DNA from: Mayfieldus profundus
GTDB taxonomy: Bacteria; Actinomycetota; Thermoleophilia; Solirubrobacterales; 70-9
Length of the DNA: 64,000 bases
Direction of reading: 5' to 3'
Assembly: GCA_038040325.1 (NCBI GenBank)
Contig: JBBPIM010000007.1
Span: 1 to 64,000 of the forward strand
Below are positions 1 to 7,831 of this stretch, in pieces. The position numbers were made by a program, and so were the translations under genes. How positions within the stretch are numbered: position 1 is the first letter of the stretch; every line of letters begins with the position of its first letter. The notes under the pieces were generated by a model. It saw nothing but the letters and a program-made list of their open reading frames with translations, did no database searches and was not told the origin of the DNA.

Positions 1-712
1 GCGCCAGCCCTACGACATGTACGAGGTGATCCGCGAGATCGTCGACGACGGCGAGTGGTTCGACATCAAGCCGAAGTTCGCCAAGACGCTGATCACCTGC
101 TTCGCCCGCTTCGGCGGCCAGCCGGCCGGGATCGTCGCCAACCAGCCCAAGCAATTGGCCGGCATCCTGGAGAACGACTCCGCCGACAAGGCGGCGCGGT
201 TCATCAACCTCTGCGACGCCTTCAACATCCCGCTCGTCTTCCTCCAGGACGTGCCCGGGTTCATGGTCGGCTCAAAGGTCGAGCACGCCGGGATCATTCG
301 CCACGGGGCGAAGATGCTCTACGCGGTCAGCCGCGCCACGGTGCCGAAGATCACCGTCGTCGTCCGCAAGGCCTACGGCGCCGGCTACTACGTGATGTGC
401 GGCAAGGCCTACGAGCCGGACCTGATCGTCGCCTGGCCGGGCGCCGAGATCTCGGTCATGGGCCCCGAAGGCGCCGTCAACATCATCGGACGCTCGGTGA
501 TCGAGGCCGCCGACGATCCCGATGCCAAGCGCGAGGAGATGATCGCCGAGGTGAAGAAGATCATCGACCCCTACATCGCCGCCGGCAATGCGCTGATCGA
601 CGACGTCATCGACCCGCGCGAGACCCGCCCGACGATCATCAACGGGCTGCGGATGGCGAAGGACAAGCGCGTCGAGCGGCCGTGGCGCAAGCACGGGGTG
701 ATGCCCGTATGA
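1..712 (+). CDS. Acyl-CoA carboxylase beta (carboxyltransferase) subunit, 3' part
   Basis: The gene enters from the left edge; the frame is open from base 2 and ends with TGA at 710-712. About 236 C-terminal residues are visible. They carry the second carboxyltransferase half typical of propionyl-/methylcrotonyl-CoA carboxylase beta chains: DVPGFMVG, then IRHGAKMLYAVS, then AYGAGYYVM, the glycine-rich segments that build the CoA and oxyanion pocket. The family transfers carboxyl from carboxybiotin to an acyl-CoA in the cytoplasm. The exact acyl substrate cannot be read from this fragment. The beta-keto acid cleavage enzyme and acyl-CoA racemase 1-3 kb downstream fit a CoA-ester catabolic neighbourhood. 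The TGA is followed at once by a heptanucleotide array. Confidence 0.93.
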   Translation, partial: RQPYDMYEVIREIVDDGEWFDIKPKFAKTLITCFARFGGQPAGIVANQPKQLAGILENDSADKAARFINLCDAFNIPLVFLQDVPGFMVGSKVEHAGIIRHGAKMLYAVSRATVPKITVVVRKAYGAGYYVMCGKAYEPDLIVAWPGAEISVMGPEGAVNIIGRSVIEAADDPDAKREEMIAEVKKIIDPYIAAGNALIDDVIDPRETRPTIINGLRMAKDKRVERPWRKHGVMPV

Positions 713-745
713 CTCGCTACTCGCTACTCGCTACTCGCTGCTCGG
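712..745. repeat. Heptanucleotide tandem array 1 (ACTCGCT x4 plus partial)
   Basis: Four perfect 7-bp units plus a degenerate one begin on the last base of the carboxylase stop codon. On the minus strand the array reads CGAGTAG-like units and supplies the TAG stop (724-726) and the last residues of the convergent four-helix-bundle gene. Same family as the arrays at 1129, 1627, 3784, 20203, 29662, 33323 and 57349. Confidence 0.9.
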
Positions 746-1092
746 ATGCGCCGTCGATAGGCCCTGAGCAGGCCGTTGACAAGCTGGCCGACTCTTGCGG
801 CGCGCGCCCGGAAGGAGTCGTCGGTCATCAGCGAGCGAGCGAAGCCGCGCTCGATCCAGTGTTGGAGCTCGTAGGCCGAGCCGCGAGCGATGAGGAGAAG
901 TCGCTTCTGATCAGCGAGGGAGCCGCGCCCCTCCGCCTCGGCGACATTGGCGGCTATCGAGTCCGCGGAACGGATCATCTGAACGCCGAGGGTCCACTGG
1001 TCCAGCGGCGGCCAGCCAGTCACGACGTGACGCAGGTCGTCAGCAAGCTCGACCGCGAGCCTGTACGCGAGAAGGTCCTCGAATCCCGCCAC
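724..1092 (-). CDS. Four-helix bundle protein (S23 / 23S rRNA intervening-sequence protein family)
   Basis: 122 residues. It shows the family pattern: FEDLLAYRLAVELA at the start, then QMIRSADSIAANVAEAEGRG, then ARGSAYELQHWI. This is the small four-helix bundle first found encoded in rRNA intervening sequences and related to the Avd accessory protein of diversity-generating retroelements. Its biochemical role is unknown, though nucleic-acid binding is suspected for relatives. The start is GTG at 1092 with no clear Shine-Dalgarno. The C-terminal ASSE and the stop codon lie inside array 1, and array 2 lies 37-71 bp upstream of its start, so the gene is bracketed by heptad arrays. No reverse transcriptase or rRNA is nearby, so it is not part of a recognisable retroelement here. 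Confidence 0.85.
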   Translation of the reverse strand: MAGFEDLLAYRLAVELADDLRHVVTGWPPLDQWTLGVQMIRSADSIAANVAEAEGRGSLADQKRLLLIARGSAYELQHWIERGFARSLMTDDSFRARAARVGQLVNGLLRAYRRRIRAASSE

Positions 1093-1128
1093 ACGAGTTC
1101 AAGCCAAGACGCCCCTCATCTCTTCCCC

Positions 1129-1163
1129 CGAGGAACGAGGAACGCGGAGCGAGGAACGAGAAG
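1129..1163. repeat. Heptanucleotide tandem array 2 (CGAGGAA-type, 5 units)
   Basis: Units CGAGGAA, CGAGGAA, CGCGGAG, CGAGGAA, CGAGAAG. The array lies between the start of the four-helix-bundle gene and the end of the small membrane-protein gene at 1177. The preceding pyrimidine run TCTTCCCC also precedes array 3, so about 24 bp are shared between the two copies. Confidence 0.88.
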
Positions 1164-1176
1164 CGCAGCTTCTTCG

Positions 1177-1398
1177 CTAGCGCCGGGACTGTCCGGGTCT
1201 CCGAAGCTCGCCGGGACGGATACTTGCAGTAAGGGCAGTTGCCGCCAGAAGGAAGGGCGCCCCGACCGCAAAAACGAATCCGTACCAGGCAACGGCGCCA
1301 GCGACATCAAGCGCATCGGCGGTAATCGATCCGACGAGGGCGCCTCCGATCGTCAGCAGCCAACCGAGCACATAGCGGATTCGCGGACCCAGGTGCAT
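1177..1398 (-). CDS. Small two-helix membrane protein, unknown function
   Basis: 73 residues, with two hydrophobic stretches (about residues 8-27 and 38-58: VLGWLLTIGGALVGSI and WYGFVFAVGAPFLLAATAL) and a basic tail. I recognise no family. The gene starts 4 bp after the stop of the gene at 1403-1588, so the two are probably translated from one minus-strand message. The ATG has no strong Shine-Dalgarno. Both genes lie between heptad arrays 2 and 3. The membrane-like composition and the tandem arrangement argue for a real gene, but no homology support is visible. Confidence 0.5.
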   Translation of the reverse strand: MHLGPRIRYVLGWLLTIGGALVGSITADALDVAGAVAWYGFVFAVGAPFLLAATALTASIRPGELRRPGQSRR

Positions 1399-1402
1399 GG
1401 GC

Positions 1403-1588
1403 TTAGCTTACGCCTGTCACTCGGTAGTACAGAGCGTCACGGACTCCCAAATCCCGGCACAGCTGGGCGGCTAGGAAGGTCAGCGTCCCCCCAAGGACAG
1501 CGCCCCCTGCGAGAACCGGACCGGCCTGCGCGAGAAGGTCGGCCAGATCGCGGATCGTGCCGGACGTCGGGGCGATCGGAGCTTCCAT
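1403..1588 (-). CDS. Small membrane protein, unknown function
   Basis: 61 residues from the ATG at 1588. A longer frame to 1714 exists, but it would run through array 3 and into the start of the next gene, so I rejected that start. One hydrophobic helix is visible (AGPVLAGGAVLGGTLTFLAA), followed by a short LCRDLGVRDALYYRV tail. It is the likely first gene of a two-gene minus-strand unit with 1177-1398. No family recognised. Confidence 0.45.
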   Translation of the reverse strand: MEAPIAPTSGTIRDLADLLAQAGPVLAGGAVLGGTLTFLAAQLCRDLGVRDALYYRVTGVS

Positions 1589-1626
1589 ATAGGGATAGAG
1601 GCCCCGGAGCCCCACGCCTCTTCCCC

Positions 1627-1661
1627 CGAGGAACGAGGAACGAGCAACGAGGAACGTGAGC
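1627..1661. repeat. Heptanucleotide tandem array 3 supplying a Shine-Dalgarno-like sequence
   Basis: Units CGAGGAA, CGAGGAA, CGAGCAA, CGAGGAA and then degenerate CGTGAGC, whose GTG (1656) is the start codon of the beta-keto acid cleavage enzyme. The last full unit places GAGGA a few bases upstream of that GTG, at normal ribosome-binding distance. Confidence 0.88.
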
Positions 1662-2549
1662 AAGTTCGAAGACCCAGTAATCCTCAGTTGCAGTATTTCC
1701 GGCGCGATCGCCAACCGCGACCAGTGCCCGGCGATCCCCTACACGCCCGAGGAGTATGCCGCCGAGGCGCGCCGGATCGTCGACGAGGGTGGCTCGCAGA
1801 TCCACATCCACGCCAGAACGCCGGACGGCACGCCCTCCTACGAGGTGGAGGACTTCCGCGCGATCACCGAGGCGATCCTGGCCGAGGTCGACGACGTGAT
1901 CGTCAACTACTCGACCGGCGCGATCGGGATCCCGATCGAAAAGCGGATCGAGTACCTGCGCGAGCTGCGCCCCGACGTGGCGGCGCTGAACATGAGCTCG
2001 ATGAACTACGCCAAGTACTCGAAGCGCCGCAAGGACTTCGTCTTCAAGGCGGTCTTCGAGAACAGCTTCGACACCATCATCGAGTTCCTCACCGCGATGC
2101 GCGAGATCGGTGTCAAGCCCGAGCACGAGTGCTTCGACGCCGGCCACATCGCCAACCTCGACCCGCTGATCGACATGGGCCTGCTGGAGCAGCCGCTGAA
2201 CGTGTCCCTGGTGATCGGCGTCAACGGGGGCATCCGGCCCAATGCCCGCAACGTGGCCTTCATGTCGGAGCAGGTCCCCGGCGGCGCCGAGGGCCCCAAC
2301 AACTGGCAGGTGATCGGGATATCGCGTGACCAGTGGAGGCTGATCGGCGCCGCGCTGGCGCTGGGAGGCAACGTGCGCGCGGGGCTGGAGGACAACCTCT
2401 ACCTGCCCGACGGGGAGATGGCCAAGTCAAACGGCGAGCTGATCGCCAAGGCACGCCAGATGGCCGAGGACATGGGCCGCCGCGCCGCCACCGCCGCCGA
2501 GGCGCGCCAGATGCTCGGCCTGCGCGAGAAGGCGCAGGTGCCCGGGTGA
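1656..2549 (+). CDS. Beta-keto acid cleavage enzyme (BKACE, DUF849 family)
   Basis: 297 residues, the normal family length. The family uses Zn2+ to cleave a beta-keto acid with acetyl-CoA, giving acetoacetate and a new CoA ester; 3-keto-5-aminohexanoate cleavage enzyme is the prototype. The metal site is intact: HIH at residues 50-52 and the distal Glu in GLEDNLYL (E245). SSMNYA and NVSLVIGVNGG are further family signatures. The substrate is not determined by these motifs. The GTG start lies within heptad array 3, whose GAGGA can act as ribosome-binding site. The stop overlaps the next start (GTGA), so it is translationally coupled to the racemase-like gene. Confidence 0.92.
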   Translation: MSKFEDPVILSCSISGAIANRDQCPAIPYTPEEYAAEARRIVDEGGSQIHIHARTPDGTPSYEVEDFRAITEAILAEVDDVIVNYSTGAIGIPIEKRIEYLRELRPDVAALNMSSMNYAKYSKRRKDFVFKAVFENSFDTIIEFLTAMREIGVKPEHECFDAGHIANLDPLIDMGLLEQPLNVSLVIGVNGGIRPNARNVAFMSEQVPGGAEGPNNWQVIGISRDQWRLIGAALALGGNVRAGLEDNLYLPDGEMAKSNGELIAKARQMAEDMGRRAATAAEARQMLGLREKAQVPG

Positions 2550-3781
2550 GCGAGCTGCCGCTCTCCGACGTCAAGGTCCTCGACCTGACCCGGCTGCTGC
2601 CGGGCGGCTTCTGCTCCCTGCTGCTGGCCGACTTCGGCGCCGACGTTCTCAAGGTCGAGGACACCGGCGGCGGCGACTACGTGCGCTGGGCGCCTCCCTA
2701 CTACGGCGACGAGGAGCACCAGGAACTCGGAACCCGCTCGGCGCTGTACCTGGCGCTGAACCGCGGCAAGCGCTCGATCCGGCTGAATCTCAAAGAGGAG
2801 GCCGGGCGAGAGGCGCTGCTGAAGCTGGTCGGCCAGTACGACGTGGTGCTGGAGAGCTTCCGGCCGGGGGTGCTGGACCGTCTCGGCGTCGGCTACGAGC
2901 AGATGCGCGAGGCCAACCCGGGGATCATCTACTGCGCGATCACCGGCTACGGCCAGACCGGCACCCACACCGCGAGGGCCGGTCACGACATGAATTACCT
3001 CGGCCTCACCGGGCTGCTGGGGATGACCGGTGAGCGGGGCGGGCGCCCGATCCAGGCCGCGGGTCAGATCGCCGACATCGGCGGCGGGGCGCTGATGGCC
3101 GCCTTCGGGGTGATGGCGGCGCTGCACGAGCGCCGGCGCTCCGGCGAGGGCCAGCTCGTCGACGTCTCGATGACGGACGGCGCGCTGTCGTGGTTGGCGA
3201 TGGAGGCGGGCCGGTATTTCTGCGACGGGACGGTGACGCGCCGCGGCGAGCACCAGCTCGCCGGCGCGCTCATCTGTTACTACCCCTATGAGGCCTCCGA
3301 CGGTTGGGTGACCTGCGGTGCCCTGGAGCCGAAGTTCTGGGCCGCCTTCTGCAACGGGGTCGAGCGTCCCGATTTGATCGAGAAGCAGTTCGAGGCGCCG
3401 GGATCGGAAGCGTGGGGGCAGGTCGCGGAGATCTTCCGCTCCCGCAGCCGCGAGGAGTGGCGGGCGTTCAACGACCAGCACGACGCGATGATCGAGCCGG
3501 TCCTAGACCTCGACGAGGCGCTCGACTCGGAGCTGGTCAAGGCGCGCGAGATGGTCGTCGAGCTGGAGCAGCCCCACCTCGGGGCGGTGCGGCAGCTGGG
3601 CATTCCGATCAAGCTCGGCCGCACGCCGGGCAGGGTGGAGCAGCCCGCGCCGGCCCTTGGCGAGCACACCGACGACGTGCTTCGCGAGGCGGGATACAGC
3701 GACGAGCAGATCGCCGAGATGAAGGAGGCGGGCGCCGCGGCCGGACCGACGGCCGGCTCGGAGACGGCGTTCATGGCATGA
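2546..3781 (+). CDS. CaiB/BaiF family protein, alpha-methylacyl-CoA racemase-like
   Basis: 411 residues from the GTG that overlaps the upstream TGA. The N-terminus VKVLDLTRLLPGGFCS and GADVLKVE are class III CoA-transferase/racemase signatures. The pair His147 (in AGHDMNYL) and Asp177 (in IADIGGG) has the 30-residue spacing of the catalytic His/Asp pair in alpha-methylacyl-CoA racemase. I therefore favour epimerisation of a 2-methylacyl-CoA over CoA transfer. It lies between the BKACE gene and a MerR gene with 4-bp overlaps on both sides, so one operon. A role in catabolism of a branched CoA ester is inference. Confidence 0.88.
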   Translation: MSELPLSDVKVLDLTRLLPGGFCSLLLADFGADVLKVEDTGGGDYVRWAPPYYGDEEHQELGTRSALYLALNRGKRSIRLNLKEEAGREALLKLVGQYDVVLESFRPGVLDRLGVGYEQMREANPGIIYCAITGYGQTGTHTARAGHDMNYLGLTGLLGMTGERGGRPIQAAGQIADIGGGALMAAFGVMAALHERRRSGEGQLVDVSMTDGALSWLAMEAGRYFCDGTVTRRGEHQLAGALICYYPYEASDGWVTCGALEPKFWAAFCNGVERPDLIEKQFEAPGSEAWGQVAEIFRSRSREEWRAFNDQHDAMIEPVLDLDEALDSELVKAREMVVELEQPHLGAVRQLGIPIKLGRTPGRVEQPAPALGEHTDDVLREAGYSDEQIAEMKEAGAAAGPTAGSETAFMA

Positions 3782-4527
3782 GCCGAGCAACGAGCAACGA
3801 GCAACCAGCAACCAGCGGCACCGCGCCAGGAAACGGCGAAAAGAAGCTCCTGCGTATGAAGGAACTCGCGGAGGCATCTGGTGTCCCGGCGGCGACGATC
3901 AAGCACTACCTGCGCGAGGGCCTGCTCCCCGAGCCGGTGAAGACGAGCCGCAACATGGCCTATTACCCGCCCGAGTTCGCGGAGCGGATCCGCCTCATCA
4001 AGCAGCTCCAGGAGGAGCGCTTCATGCCGCTCAAGGTGATCAAGTCGATGCTCGACGACGACCCAGAGCGCGCTCGTGCAATGGTCGATCTGGAGGACCG
4101 CATCCTCGAGCGTGCGCTGGCCGGCGAGCGGACCCGCACCAGCGCCGCCGAGGTGCGCGAGCGCTACGACGTTCCCAAGGAAGTGCTCGACCGTCTCGAA
4201 GAGATCGAGGTGCTGAGCCCCAACAGCCGCGGCTACACCCCGTCCGATGTGAAGATCATCGAGGCGATCAGCCGCTTCCGCGCCGGCGGCTACCAGGAGG
4301 AGATTGGCTTCACCGTGTACGACACGCTGCGCTACAAGCGCGCCCTCCAGGATCTGGTCACCGACGAGGTGCAGGTGCTGATGGACCGGCTCGCCGGCAA
4401 GATGGACCCCGAGCGGGCGATCAAGCTGATCGAGGACGGGTCGCAGCCGCTCAAGGACCTGATCGCGGCCATGCACACCAAGTTGCTCGTTGCCGAGCTG
4501 GAGCGCCAGCGAACCCGCCGTAGCTAG
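3778..4527 (+). CDS. MerR family transcriptional regulator
   Basis: 249 residues. The winged-helix domain covers residues about 23-90: LLRMKELAEASGVPAATIKHYL, REGLLPEP, YYPPEFAERIRLIKQLQ. A longer C-terminal half (DVPKEVLDRLEEIEVL onward) contains what looks like a second helix-turn-helix-like segment and helices, with no obvious metal-binding Cys cluster. The ATG overlaps the racemase stop (ATGA). The first 14 or so codons are heptad array 4 and precede the conserved fold, so the array forms a dispensable-looking N-terminal tail (RATSNEQPATS). It probably regulates the BKACE-racemase operon in which it lies. Confidence 0.9.
   Translation: MSRATSNEQPATSGTAPGNGEKKLLRMKELAEASGVPAATIKHYLREGLLPEPVKTSRNMAYYPPEFAERIRLIKQLQEERFMPLKVIKSMLDDDPERARAMVDLEDRILERALAGERTRTSAAEVRERYDVPKEVLDRLEEIEVLSPNSRGYTPSDVKIIEAISRFRAGGYQEEIGFTVYDTLRYKRALQDLVTDEVQVLMDRLAGKMDPERAIKLIEDGSQPLKDLIAAMHTKLLVAELERQRTRRS
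3784..3818. repeat. Heptanucleotide tandem array 4, encoding the MerR N-terminus
   Basis: Units CGAGCAA x3, CCAGCAA, CCAGCGG. It starts 6 bp after the A of the MerR ATG and is translated as RATSNEQPATSG. Confidence 0.88.
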
Positions 4528-4537
4528 GCTCTCGGCG

Positions 4538-6178
4538 ATGGCTTCGCGACTTGTCGCGGGGGTGCGCGGGAGCCCGGCGCTGCTCTGCCTGGCCGTGGCG
4601 GTCGTCGTCTCGGCGGTGATCCTGCTCAGGCTCCAGACGAACCTGACCTTCGTCACTGACGACTGGGAGCTGCTGGTGAATCGGCCCGGGTCGAGCATCG
4701 GGGTCTTCCTCGATCCGTACCACGAGCACATCGTCATCGCCACTGCGGTGGTCTACAAGCTCTTGCTCGCAACATTTGGCATGGACTCGGCATTGCCGTT
4801 CTACGTGGTCTCGACGTTCGCATTCCTGCTCAGCGGCGTCCTGCTGTTCGTTTACCTGCGCCCGCGCATCGGCGATTGGCCGGCGCTGCTGGCCGCGCTG
4901 CTGATCCTCTTTCTCGGCGACGCCTTCGAGGATCTGCTGTGGCCGTTTCAGATCGGCTACTTCGGCTCGGTGGCCGCCGGCCTGGGCATGCTGATCGCCC
5001 TCGATCGCGACGACAAGCAGGGTGATCTATACGCCTGTGGGCTGCTCGCGGTCTCGATGAGCTTTTCCAGCGTCGGGCTCATTTTCGCGGTCGGGGCGCT
5101 CGTCGACTTGGCGCTGAGCCGAAGGCCGAGAGCCGAACGCGCCTACGTCGCGCTCCTGCCGCTGGCCCTCTATGCGCTTTGGTGGCTCGGTTGGGGTCAC
5201 AACGCCGACAGCCACCTGAGCTTGCACAACCTGGCCAACATGCCCGAGTACTTCATCAACGCAGCGGCGGCGGGTATCACCGGGCTGCTCGGACTGGCTA
5301 CTGGCGACGGCTCCGAGCCGGACCAACCCGGGTTGGTGTGGGGACAAATCCTGCTCGTCGCCGGCATCGCACTGGGGGCGTTCCGGCTGTCAAGGGGGGG
5401 CCGCGTATCCCGGGATCTCGTCATCGTCCTCGCGATCGGCCTCACCTTCTGGGTTCTGGCCGGCCTCAACAGTGATCCGGGCCGGGCTCCGACCTCGAGT
5501 CGCTACATCTACCCGTCAGCCATCTTCCTGCTGCTGATCATGGGCGAGGCGCTGCGCGGGCGTCGGTTCGGAAGAGCGTCGATCGTTGCGGCGGGTGCGG
5601 TCACCGTCGCAGCGATTATGGGCGGCCTCTCGCTGCTTCATACCGAGTACAGGGAGAGGTGGAGGCCCGCCAGCGATTACCTTCGTGCATCCCTCGCCGC
5701 CGTCGAGATCGGCCGGGACAGCGTGGTCCCGACGTTTGTCGTGAGCTTCGCCCAGTCCGTGAACACTTCCCCCGAGATTTACCTCGCCGCGGTGGACGAC
5801 TACGGCTCTCCGGCGTTCAGCGAGAGCGAGCTCGTGACCAAAGCAGAGGACTACAGGGCAGCGGCAGACGGGACTCTCGCCTCGGCACTCGGGCTTTCCT
5901 TGGCCGCGCCTTCGGGCCAGGAAGCCGGAGGGTGCCAAACCGTGCAGGCCTCGCCGGGCGGCTTTACGGATTTGACCCTGTCGCCAGGCGAATTCACGCT
6001 GACAAACGAGGCTGGGGCCGACATTCAGGTATTGCTCGGGCGCTTCTCCGACGGCCTCCCGGTTGATCTCGGGCCTTTGCTGGCGGGATCCGGCGCCTCG
6101 CTCACCATTCCGGCGGATCGGTCGATCCAACCGTGGCGCCTGGGACTGGTCGGAGAGGGCCCCGTCAACGTCTGCTGA
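4538..6178 (+). CDS. Polytopic membrane protein, GT-C glycosyltransferase-like
   Basis: 546 residues from the ATG at 4538; a TTG at 4490, inside the MerR gene, is the alternative. About ten hydrophobic helices fill residues 10-380. After helix 1 an acidic loop holds TDDWELLVNR and YHEHIVI, the placement of catalytic acids in GT-C glycosyltransferases. A non-membrane C-terminal domain of about 160 residues (from DYLRASLAA) ends in a beta-rich segment. I do not recognise a named family. It would use a polyprenyl-phosphate sugar at the outer face of the membrane, if the GT-C reading is right. Two further proteins of this general plan are at 10896 and 26548. Confidence 0.7.
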   Translation: MASRLVAGVRGSPALLCLAVAVVVSAVILLRLQTNLTFVTDDWELLVNRPGSSIGVFLDPYHEHIVIATAVVYKLLLATFGMDSALPFYVVSTFAFLLSGVLLFVYLRPRIGDWPALLAALLILFLGDAFEDLLWPFQIGYFGSVAAGLGMLIALDRDDKQGDLYACGLLAVSMSFSSVGLIFAVGALVDLALSRRPRAERAYVALLPLALYALWWLGWGHNADSHLSLHNLANMPEYFINAAAAGITGLLGLATGDGSEPDQPGLVWGQILLVAGIALGAFRLSRGGRVSRDLVIVLAIGLTFWVLAGLNSDPGRAPTSSRYIYPSAIFLLLIMGEALRGRRFGRASIVAAGAVTVAAIMGGLSLLHTEYRERWRPASDYLRASLAAVEIGRDSVVPTFVVSFAQSVNTSPEIYLAAVDDYGSPAFSESELVTKAEDYRAAADGTLASALGLSLAAPSGQEAGGCQTVQASPGGFTDLTLSPGEFTLTNEAGADIQVLLGRFSDGLPVDLGPLLAGSGASLTIPADRSIQPWRLGLVGEGPVNVC

Positions 6179-6244
6179 CGGAACGGCCCAGGTTGGAGGG
6201 ATCACTGCCGGACCGTCCTGCCGGCTGGGTAGCTTGCCCAACGG

Positions 6245-6802
6245 TTGGCCAGGTCGCTTCCACAACCCAGAGGCGGGACTACCGTTGCGCTCGTCATGTT
6301 GGCGGTGCTGATCGTGCTGGCGGGTTCGATCGAGGGTGCGCGAGCAGGCAAGATTCGAGTCTGTGTGGAAACGGTGGGCACCGACAATCGCCCCAAGGCG
6401 ACGATGCGCCTCATCGAACAGGAGGGGGAGTGCCTTGGATCCGAGCGGCTGCTGAGTTGGAACACCAATGGCCCGCGCGGGCGCAAGGGCGCGACCGGAG
6501 CGACCGGACCGCCAGGGGTCGCCGGCAGCACGGGACCGACCGGACCGGAGGGACCGACGGGGGCCGAGGGACCAACGGGACCGCAGGGGCCCACCGGGCC
6601 CGAGGGGCCGAGCGGACCGGAGGGACCGACGGGGGCCGAGGGACCGACGGGGGCCGAGGGACCGACTGGGGCTGACGGACCGACTGGGGCTGACGGACCG
6701 ACGGGCCCCACGGGCGAAACGGGGCAGACCGGCGCCACCGGAGAGCCCACGGGACCAACTGGCGTGACGGGATCGACCGGCGCCACCGGCGCCACCGGCT
6801 GA
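6245..6802 (+). CDS. Secreted collagen-like (Gly-X-Y) protein, short
   Basis: 185 residues from TTG 6245 (an ATG at 6296 is the alternative but would give a signal peptide without a basic start). Signal-peptide-like residues 1-34 (ALVMLAVLIVLAG, then ARAG). Next comes a small segment with two Cys (RVCVETVG, GECLGSERLL). From residue about 76 to the end there are Gly-X-Y triplets rich in GPTGAE, GPTGPE and GATGAT. One phase break occurs at GATGEPTGPTG. The protein stops directly in the repeat (GSTGATGATG), so it lacks the C-terminal globular domain seen in the larger homologue at 13493. Probably a surface or spore-coat-like filament; function unproven. Confidence 0.75.
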   Translation: MARSLPQPRGGTTVALVMLAVLIVLAGSIEGARAGKIRVCVETVGTDNRPKATMRLIEQEGECLGSERLLSWNTNGPRGRKGATGATGPPGVAGSTGPTGPEGPTGAEGPTGPQGPTGPEGPSGPEGPTGAEGPTGAEGPTGADGPTGADGPTGPTGETGQTGATGEPTGPTGVTGSTGATGATG

Positions 6803-6809
6803 CTACCGC

Positions 6810-7787
6810 TCAGCCGGAGCTGCGCAACTCCGCCAGGCCCTGCTCACGCGATACCACCGGCTCGTAGCCCAGTTCGCGCCGCGCTTTGGAGATGTCGATC
6901 GTGCACTCCTGGGTCAGCACCCAGTAGGTGAAGCGCGTGAGCGGCGGGTCGCCAGGTAGCGGCAGCAGCCGCCAGGCGGGCTCCGAGACCGTCGCCAGCG
7001 CCCCCGCCAGCAATCTCGGCATCTTGCGGTCGGGGGCCTCCACGCCCTGTGTCTCCAGCAGCGCCGATACGAACTCGCGGAAGACCACCGGCTCGCCGTC
7101 GGTGACGAAGTAGGGCTCCCCGGGCGCGCCCATCTCGGCGGCGAGCATCAAGCCCTCGACCACGTTCTCGACGTGGGTCGTGTCGGTGACGTTCGTGCCG
7201 CCGCCGACCCAGGCGAAGCGACCCTTCTCGACCATCTCGACCATCTGCGGCAGCAGCGTCGTGTCGCCGGCACCCCACACGAAGCGCGGGCGCAGCACCA
7301 CCGTCTCGAAGCCGTTGCGGTTGGCGTCGCGGACGGCCTGCTCGGCCTTCGCCTTGGTGGCCGGATAGGGAGCCTTGGAGTCGGGTCGCAGCGGCGCTGT
7401 CTCATCCACCCCCACCAGGGGCTCGCCCGCCATCAGCGCCGCCTCGGTTCCGCAGTGCACGAAGCGCCGCACACCCGCCCGCGCGCAGCCCTCCAGCGCG
7501 TTGCGGGTGCCCTCCACATTGCCGCGCTCGAACTCCTCCCAGGGCCCGGAGTCGGCCACGTGGGCGGCGAGGTGAAAAGCGACCTCGCAGCCGTTCGCCC
7601 CGGCCGCGATCGAGTCTGGATCGGCCAGCTCGCCCCGGGCAGGCTCGGCGCCCAGCTCCGCCACTACCGCCTCCGAGCGCTCGGACCGCGCCAGCGCCCG
7701 CACCGACCATCCCTCGCCGGTGAGGCGGCGGATCAGCCGCCCCCCGATGAACCCCGAGCCGCCGGTCACGAATGCCGAGCGCGCCAT
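6810..7787 (-). CDS. NAD-dependent epimerase/dehydratase (extended SDR)
   Basis: 325 residues. The Rossmann motif TGGSGFIGG sits at residues 8-16 and the catalytic YPATK (YxxxK) in the middle, with HLAAHVAD as the central beta-strand motif. The overall form is like 3-beta-hydroxysteroid dehydrogenase/dihydroflavonol-reductase-type SDRs that act on sugars, sterols or keto-lipids. Substrate not identifiable. It is convergent with the short collagen-like gene (7 bp apart) and divergent from the penicillin-acylase-family gene. A ceramide-reductase (CerR)-type role is one possibility, because a candidate ceramide synthesis pair is at 61.9-64 kb; that link is speculative. Confidence 0.88.
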   Translation of the reverse strand: MARSAFVTGGSGFIGGRLIRRLTGEGWSVRALARSERSEAVVAELGAEPARGELADPDSIAAGANGCEVAFHLAAHVADSGPWEEFERGNVEGTRNALEGCARAGVRRFVHCGTEAALMAGEPLVGVDETAPLRPDSKAPYPATKAKAEQAVRDANRNGFETVVLRPRFVWGAGDTTLLPQMVEMVEKGRFAWVGGGTNVTDTTHVENVVEGLMLAAEMGAPGEPYFVTDGEPVVFREFVSALLETQGVEAPDRKMPRLLAGALATVSEPAWRLLPLPGDPPLTRFTYWVLTQECTIDISKARRELGYEPVVSREQGLAELRSSG

Positions 7788-7831
7788 CGCGGCGATCCTA
7801 ATCGGCGCACGCTCCGGGGGCGGCCGTTAGG

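Noticed and set aside
55..1659. Long plus-strand open frame across the carboxylase and the cassette region
   Set aside because: Arg-rich shadow of the carboxylase frame, no family motif; it runs through three arrays and opposite the minus-strand genes.
2399..3481. Minus-strand 360-residue frame opposite the racemase gene
   Set aside because: His/Gln/Arg-rich GC shadow with no motif.
6202..6795. Minus-strand Pro/Val-rich frame opposite the short collagen-like gene
   Set aside because: Same repeat shadow.
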